From an uncultured Rhodovulum sp. (GTDB lineage: Bacteria; Pseudomonadota; Alphaproteobacteria; Rhodobacterales; Rhodobacteraceae), in contig CAMIMK010000123.1 of NCBI GenBank assembly GCA_946221765.1, forward strand, positions 1 through 8,742: a stretch of DNA of 8,742 nt. The letters run 5' to 3'. Shown piece by piece: positions 5,260-8,742 of this stretch; position 1 is the stretch's first letter, and each line of letters begins with the position of its first letter. Both the position numbers and the translations under genes were made by a program. Under the pieces are notes generated by a model, which did no database searches, was not told the origin of the DNA, and saw nothing but the letters and a program-made list of their open reading frames with translations.

Positions 5260-6282
5260 TCATCCCTCCGAGGGGTGGCTCGCGTCCAGCTCCATGTGCA
5301 GGAACTGGTTGAACGCGCTCTTCTCGTAGGGGCCGAAGGCGGGGCCCGCCACGAATCCCCGGCGGCGGTAGAGCGCCAGCGCCGGATCGAAGGCCGGGCC
5401 GCTGCCCGTCTCCAGGCTGAGGCGTGACAGCCCCAGCCGCCGGGCCTCGCCGATCACCTGCCCGAGCAGGGCCGCCCCCGCCCCCTGCCGCAGGAAATCC
5501 GGGTGGGTGCGCATCGACTTCACCTCGCCGGTATTGTCGTCCATCACCCGCAGCGCCGCGATCGCCGCCACCCGGCCCGCCGCCCGCGCGGTCCAGACGG
5601 TGACGCCCGGCGCCCTGAGCCCCGAGAGGTCCAGCGCGAAGACATGCCCCGGGGGCGAGTCTGCCGCCATCCCCGCCAGATGCAGCCGCAGCAGGTCCTG
5701 CGTCTCCGCGCCGGTCAGGTCGTCCACCGCGATGTCGAAGGCCGTCGCCATGCCGCCCAGCCCCTCCTGCCGATCGGGCACGGCACGGTCGTCGAGCACC
5801 AGTTGCAGGAAGGCGAGGTCCAGCCAGGTCCCGAATTTCGCGCCCACCTGCCGCATCAGCCCGACCCGTTCGAAGCCGAGGCTCTCATGCAGGCAGATCG
5901 AGGCGACATTGCCGGCCTCGATGCCCCCGACCATCACATGCTTTCCCATTGCCCGCGCCCGCCCGATCAGCGCCTGCATCAGGAGGCGGCCGATCCCCCG
6001 GCCGTGCTGGTCGCCCCGGACATAGACCGAATGCTCGACCGTGAAGCGATAGCCGTCGAAGGCGCGCCAGTCGCCGAAGGAGGCATAGCCGAGCACCAGA
6101 GCCTGCGCGTCGACCGCCACCAGCACGGGATAGCCGGCACGCTGCCGGTCGGCCAGCCAGGCGGCCCGGTTCGCGGCATCGACCACCGTCACCTTCCAGA
6201 CCGCCGTCGAATGCGCGACGGCATCGTTGTAGATCGCCAGGATCCCCGCGATGTCCTGCGGCCCCGCCTCCCGGATGTCCAT
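5260..6282 (-). CDS. Tandem fusion of two GNAT N-acetyltransferases
   Basis: A single 340-residue frame holds two complete GNAT domains, which use acetyl-CoA to acetylate amines in the cytoplasm. The first (1 to about 165) resembles the phosphinothricin / methionine-sulfoximine acetyltransferase group (Pat/MddA/YncA): IREAGPQDI (3-11), IYNDAV (17-22), VEHSVYV (82-88), the acetyl-CoA loop DQHGRGIGRLL (91-101), and a tail with NVASICLHESLGFERVG (125-141) and GAKFGTWLD (147-155). The second (178 to about 333) has MRTHPDFLRQGAGAALL (257-273), with its own RQGAGA loop, and ALYRRRGF (303-310), like PhnO/YafP-type acetyltransferases. The joining segment is about 12 residues and no stop separates them. 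The ATG at 6282 has GGTGGAGG four bases upstream. The gene lies 53 bases after the XRE-cupin gene and shares an operator-like element with it. Substrates are unknown. Internal initiation at residue 178 is possible. Confidence 0.85.
   Translation of the reverse strand: MDIREAGPQDIAGILAIYNDAVAHSTAVWKVTVVDAANRAAWLADRQRAGYPVLVAVDAQALVLGYASFGDWRAFDGYRFTVEHSVYVRGDQHGRGIGRLLMQALIGRARAMGKHVMVGGIEAGNVASICLHESLGFERVGLMRQVGAKFGTWLDLAFLQLVLDDRAVPDRQEGLGGMATAFDIAVDDLTGAETQDLLRLHLAGMAADSPPGHVFALDLSGLRAPGVTVWTARAAGRVAAIAALRVMDDNTGEVKSMRTHPDFLRQGAGAALLGQVIGEARRLGLSRLSLETGSGPAFDPALALYRRRGFVAGPAFGPYEKSAFNQFLHMELDASHPSEG
5749..5768 (-). promoter_or_regulatory. Internal ribosome binding site and ATG at the GNAT-GNAT junction
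   Basis: On the minus strand AGGAGGGG (5768-5761) is followed after nine bases by an in-frame ATG (5751) that is residue 178 of the fusion and the natural first residue of the second GNAT domain (MATAFDIAVDD). Such a strong site inside a coding region, placed exactly at the domain border, suggests that the second domain was once, or still is, made as a separate protein of 163 residues. Confidence 0.5.
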
Positions 6283-6307
6283 GCTGCCTCCACCTGCCCC
6301 ATCATCC

Positions 6308-6324
6308 ACTATAATAGACAATTT
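6308..6324 (-). promoter_or_regulatory. Operator/-10 element before the GNAT fusion
   Basis: The minus strand reads AAATTGTCTATTATAGT here. It matches the element before the regulator gene (6936-6952) at 13 of 17 positions, including the block TTGTCTA. It contains TATAGT (6313-6308), five of six to the -10 consensus, and a small dyad CTAT-T-ATAG. The -35 is unclear (GACAGC at 18 bases or TGACAG at 19). It is probably a promoter with the binding site of the XRE-cupin protein laid over it. Confidence 0.5.
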
Positions 6325-6335
6325 CTCTCCGGCTG

Positions 6336-6929
6336 TCACCGGGATTCCAGCCCGGCGGTCCCACGGGCATCCCGCAGGACCACGACGGCATAGCTGCAGG
6401 GCCGGTCCGTCTCGTTGCGGAACACGCAGTCGACCGGCGGCCCCAGCTCCAGGCAATCGCCCGCGCCCATCCGGTGCCGCACCGCCCCTTCCTCGAAGAC
6501 GAGCGCCCCGTCGAGCACCCAGATCACCTGCCGGATGAAGACATAGGAGGCGGCCGGCATCGGCACGGACTGCCGCGCCGGCAGCGTGACCTGCACCAGA
6601 TCCAGCGGCAGGCCGGAGGCCGGCGTCACATGGCGCCGCAGATACCCGGTCTCCGGGTCGGTCCATTCCGGCTGGTCCTGCCGGCGCAGCAGCCGCCCGG
6701 ACTCGACCTCGGCCCGGGCGATCAGCGTCGACATGGTCAGCCCGAAGGCCCCCGACAGCTTGCCGAGCAGCTGGGCGGTCGGGCTGCTGGCGCCCCGCTC
6801 GACCTTGTGGATCATCGCACGCGACACCCCGGCCCGCCCGGCGAGATCGGTCAGGGACCAGCCCCGCCCCTCGCGCTCCGCCCGGATCCGGGCGCCGATC
6901 CGCCCGTCGATCGTGTCGCCCTGTGCCAT
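6336..6929 (-). CDS. XRE-family transcriptional regulator with C-terminal cupin domain
   Basis: The 197-residue protein has an XRE-type helix-turn-helix (about 11-66: GARIRAEREGRGWSLTDLAG, then GVSRAMIHKVERGASSPTA) and a cupin_2 sensor barrel (about 108-187, with WVLDGALVFEEGAVRHRMGA at 137-156 and GDCLELGPPVDC at 157-168). Proteins of this build (SutR, PuuR and relatives) usually repress or activate nearby transport and amine or amino-acid genes in response to a small ligand bound by the cupin. The ATG at 6929 is chosen because the HTH follows at the usual distance. It has no ribosome binding site nearby, and a -10 box ends seven bases upstream, pointing to a leaderless mRNA. The alternative TTG at 6965 would place the promoter-like sequence inside the gene. 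It sits upstream of the GNAT fusion on the same strand and divergent from dppA, so both are candidate targets. Confidence 0.9.
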   Translation of the reverse strand: MAQGDTIDGRIGARIRAEREGRGWSLTDLAGRAGVSRAMIHKVERGASSPTAQLLGKLSGAFGLTMSTLIARAEVESGRLLRRQDQPEWTDPETGYLRRHVTPASGLPLDLVQVTLPARQSVPMPAASYVFIRQVIWVLDGALVFEEGAVRHRMGAGDCLELGPPVDCVFRNETDRPCSYAVVVLRDARGTAGLESR

Positions 6930-6935
6930 TGTGGT

Positions 6936-6952
6936 ATCATAGTAGACAAATT
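6936..6952 (-). promoter_or_regulatory. Operator-like element before the XRE-cupin gene
   Basis: The minus strand reads AATTTGTCTACTATGAT, aligning with the element before the GNAT fusion with the same register relative to the -10 hexamer (TTGTCTA-Y-TATRRT). Its position over the -10 box and next to the start codon suits negative autoregulation. In this copy the dyad is imperfect. Confidence 0.48.
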
Positions 6953-6965
6953 CGCCTCCCGGCAA
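6936..6965 (-). promoter_or_regulatory. Candidate promoter of the XRE-cupin gene (leaderless)
   Basis: TTGCCG (6965-6960) and TATGAT (6941-6936) are spaced by 18 bases. TATGAT matches five of six -10 positions. The start point predicted seven bases further on is the A of the ATG at 6929, and the nearest GGAGG is about 25 bases upstream of that ATG, too far to serve it. Confidence 0.45.
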
Positions 6966-7012
6966 CCCGCTCCGGGCCGGGATGGCCGCCGCCCAGCGGC
7001 CCCACGCAACAT

Positions 7013-7069
7013 TTGCCAGCCTGCGGGCCCCGCGCTACCGTTTCCGGCAGACGGCCCGGCCTACGGGCC
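7013..7069 (+). promoter_or_regulatory. Candidate dppA promoter and leader hairpin
   Basis: TTGCCA (7013-7018) and TACCGT (7036-7041) are 17 bases apart. The -10 is weak. Downstream, GGCCCG (7053-7058) and CGGGCC (7064-7069) form a perfect 6-bp stem with loop GCCTA, ending four bases before the ribosome binding site AGGGAGA (7074-7080). The hairpin could affect mRNA stability or translation of dppA. Confidence 0.3.
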
Positions 7070-7086
7070 CAACAGGGAGATTTCCG

Positions 7087-8679
7087 ATGCGCCTGACCGC
7101 CCGTCTGCTCGGGGCGACGCTCCTCGCCTGCCTGGCCACGACCGCCTCCGCCAAGACCCTCGTCTTCTGCTCCGAAGGCGCGCCCGAGGGCTTCGACCCC
7201 GCGCTCTACACCGCCGGCACCACCTTCGATGCCTCGTCCAAGCCGGTCTTCAACCGCCTCGTCGAATTCGAGCGCGGCACGACGAACCTCGTCCCCGGCC
7301 TCGCCGAAAGCTGGGATGTCTCGGCGGACGGGCTGGAATATACCTTCCACCTCCGCCCGGGCGTGAAATTCCACACCACCGACAGCTTCACCCCGACGCG
7401 CGCCCTCACCGCCGATGATGTCATCTTCTCCTTCGAGCGGCAGAAGGAAGGCTCCGGCCCCTGGAACACCTATACCGAGGGGGCGAGCTGGGAATATTTC
7501 GCCGGCATGGACATGCCGAACCTCATCAAGGCGATCGAGAAGGTCGACGACCTGACGGTGAAATTCGTCCTCACCCGCCCCGAGGCGCCCTTCCTCGCCA
7601 ATCTCGCGATGGATTTCGCCTCGATCCAGTCGAAGGAATACGCCGACAGCCTGGAGGCGGCGGGCACCATGGCCCTGCTGAACCAGGCGCCGGTCGGCAC
7701 CGGGCCCTTCCAGTTCGTCGCCTACCAGAAGGATGCCGTGATCCGCTACAAGGCGAACCCCGACTACTGGGGCGGCAAGCAGCCGATCGACGACCTGATC
7801 TTCGCCATCACCCTCGACGGCGCCGTGCGGGCCCAGAAGCTCAAGGCCGGCGAATGCCAGTTGATGCCCTTCCCCAACCCCGCCGACATCGCTGGGCTCA
7901 AGGAAGACACGAACCTGACGGTGATGCAGCAGGAGGGCCTGAACGTCGGCTATTTCGGCTACAACACCCAGGTTCCGCCCTTCGACAAGCCGGAGGTCCG
8001 CCGTGCCCTCAACATGGCGATCAACAAGCCCGCGATCATCGACGCGGTCTTCGAGGGTTCCGGCACCGTCGCGAAGAACCCGATCCCGCCCACGATGTGG
8101 TCCTACAACGACGCGGTGACCGACGACCCCTATGACCCGGAGGCCGCGAAGAAGGCGCTCGCCGATGCCGGCGTCACCGATCTCTCGATGAAGATCTGGG
8201 CCATGCCGGTCGCCCGACCCTACAACCCCAACGCCCGGCGCATGGCCGAGATGATCCAGGCCGATTTCGCCGCCGTCGGTGTCAAGGCCGAGATCGTCAC
8301 CTACGAATGGGGCGAATATCTCAAGCTCTCGTCCGACGTGAAGCGCGACGGGGCGGTGCTTCTTGGCTGGACAGGCGACAACGGCGACCCGGACAACTTC
8401 CTCGGCACCCTGCTGGGCTGTTCGGCGGTCGGCGGCGCCAACCGCGCCCAGTGGTGCTACCAGCCCTTCGACGACCTGATCGTGAAAGCCCGCGCCACCG
8501 CCGACAAGGCCGAGCGCACGAAGCTCTACGAGGAGGCGCAGGTCATCTTCAAGGAGCAGGCGCCCTGGGCGACCATCGCGCATTCGCTCGTCACGGTGCC
8601 GATGTCGAAGAGCGTCACCGGCTTCCTGCAGGACCCGCTCGGCAGCCACCGCTTCGACGGCGTCGACATCGCGGAGTAG
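7087..8679 (+). CDS. dppA: Periplasmic dipeptide-type ABC transporter substrate-binding protein
   Basis: This family 5 solute-binding protein delivers dipeptides (in some bacteria also aminolevulinate or haem) to an inner-membrane ABC permease. The 530-residue length equals that of E. coli DppA, and long stretches follow it: TLVFCSEGAPEGFDPALYTA (24-43), VPGLAESWDVS (73-83), LTRPEAPFLANLAMDFASIQ, GTGPFQ, ECQLMPFPNPADI, IPPTMWSYND, and WTGDNGDPDNF (428-438), which holds the aspartate region that contacts the peptide N-terminus. The signal peptide is MRLTARLLGATLLACLATTA plus SA, with likely cleavage after A22. A cysteine at 15 (LLAC) makes a lipoprotein signal conceivable but less likely. The ATG at 7087 has AGGGAGA six bases upstream. 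An earlier ATG at 6982 would bury the signal sequence. It is divergent from the XRE-cupin gene and followed by a hairpin and the next gene start. Confidence 0.94.
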   Translation: MRLTARLLGATLLACLATTASAKTLVFCSEGAPEGFDPALYTAGTTFDASSKPVFNRLVEFERGTTNLVPGLAESWDVSADGLEYTFHLRPGVKFHTTDSFTPTRALTADDVIFSFERQKEGSGPWNTYTEGASWEYFAGMDMPNLIKAIEKVDDLTVKFVLTRPEAPFLANLAMDFASIQSKEYADSLEAAGTMALLNQAPVGTGPFQFVAYQKDAVIRYKANPDYWGGKQPIDDLIFAITLDGAVRAQKLKAGECQLMPFPNPADIAGLKEDTNLTVMQQEGLNVGYFGYNTQVPPFDKPEVRRALNMAINKPAIIDAVFEGSGTVAKNPIPPTMWSYNDAVTDDPYDPEAAKKALADAGVTDLSMKIWAMPVARPYNPNARRMAEMIQADFAAVGVKAEIVTYEWGEYLKLSSDVKRDGAVLLGWTGDNGDPDNFLGTLLGCSAVGGANRAQWCYQPFDDLIVKARATADKAERTKLYEEAQVIFKEQAPWATIAHSLVTVPMSKSVTGFLQDPLGSHRFDGVDIAE

Positions 8680-8692
8680 CACGCCCGTCCCG

Positions 8693-8712
8693 CCGGGCGC
8701 TCCGGCGCCCGG
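8693..8712 (+). terminator. Intercistronic hairpin after dppA
   Basis: CCGGGCGC and GCGCCCGG form a perfect 8-bp GC stem with loop TCCG, 13 bases past the dppA stop codon. No T-run follows, and a new ribosome binding site begins 12 bases later. This fits the stabilising or partially terminating stem-loops that allow binding proteins to be made in excess over the membrane components. Confidence 0.55.
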
Positions 8713-8736
8713 TCCCGCCCAGCCGGAGGCCAGGCC

Positions 8737-8742
8737 ATGACG
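8737..8742 (+). CDS. Start of the next gene (partial; probably a Dpp permease)
   Basis: ATG ACG ends the window, preceded by a strong GGAGG (8725-8729) at seven bases. Only two codons are visible, so identity rests on context. In Dpp/Opp operons the gene after the binding protein usually encodes the first permease subunit (dppB). The spacing of 57 bases from dppA suits the same operon. Confidence 0.5.

Noticed and set aside
6283..6666. N-terminal extension of the GNAT fusion, giving a 468-residue frame.
   Set aside because: The extra residues run antisense-like through the XRE-cupin gene in another frame and are low-complexity. The ATG at 6282 has a strong GGAGG and begins exactly at the GNAT domain.
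6982..7086. Upstream ATG at 6982 extending the dppA product to 565 residues.
   Set aside because: It would bury the signal peptide behind 35 basic residues and lacks a ribosome binding site. The ATG at 7087 has AGGGAGA at six bases.
6937..8682. 581-residue minus-strand open frame opposite dppA.
   Set aside because: It is a mirror frame of a highly conserved binding protein, spans the divergent promoter region and has no motif or ribosome binding site support.

Overview
The window is GC-rich (mostly G or C at third codon positions), densely packed DNA from a proteobacterial chromosome. Gene content and protein style (single-domain HisI, an IscU-like scaffold divergent from hisI, Dpp-type binding protein, De Ley-Doudoroff galactose genes, compact spacing) fit an alphaproteobacterium, probably of the Rhodobacterales. 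That placement is inference from protein resemblance. No rRNA, tRNA, CRISPR array, transposase or phage gene is visible.

Layout. (1) 61-1613, minus strand: a two-gene catabolic operon with a 4-base stop/start overlap, made of a 2-dehydro-3-deoxy-6-phosphogalactonate aldolase and a galactose/arabinose 1-dehydrogenase. These are the last and first steps of oxidative galactose breakdown; the dehydratase and kinase are not in the window. (2) 1726-2172, minus strand: an IscU/SufU-like scaffold lacking the usual third cysteine. (3) 2250-4093, plus strand: hisI (histidine biosynthesis) and rimO (methylthiolation of ribosomal protein S12), each with its own promoter candidate. (4) 4094 to about 5000: a stretch visibly poorer in GC and with less biased codons, holding an 88-residue orphan (plus) that overlaps tail to tail with a 265-residue protein (minus). 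The latter has two N-terminal membrane helices and a degenerate GNAT-like C-terminal domain. (5) 5260-6929, minus strand: an XRE-cupin repressor gene followed by a single long ORF that fuses two complete GNAT acetyltransferases. (6) 7087-8742, plus strand, divergent from the regulator: a dipeptide-type ABC binding protein (dppA) with a hairpin after it, then the start of a further gene at the window edge, probably a permease.

The most interesting part is 4426-8742. Three GNAT-like domains in two genes lie behind an XRE-cupin regulator that is divergent from a peptide importer. The regulator gene and the GNAT fusion share a 17-base element (13 identities) that overlaps the candidate -10 box in both promoters, which suggests autoregulation together with control of the acetyltransferase. 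The fusion still contains a ribosome binding site and ATG at the junction of its two domains, so a separate second protein may also be made. A working idea is a peptide or amino-acid-analogue uptake and N-acetylation (detoxification) module, but this is inference only.
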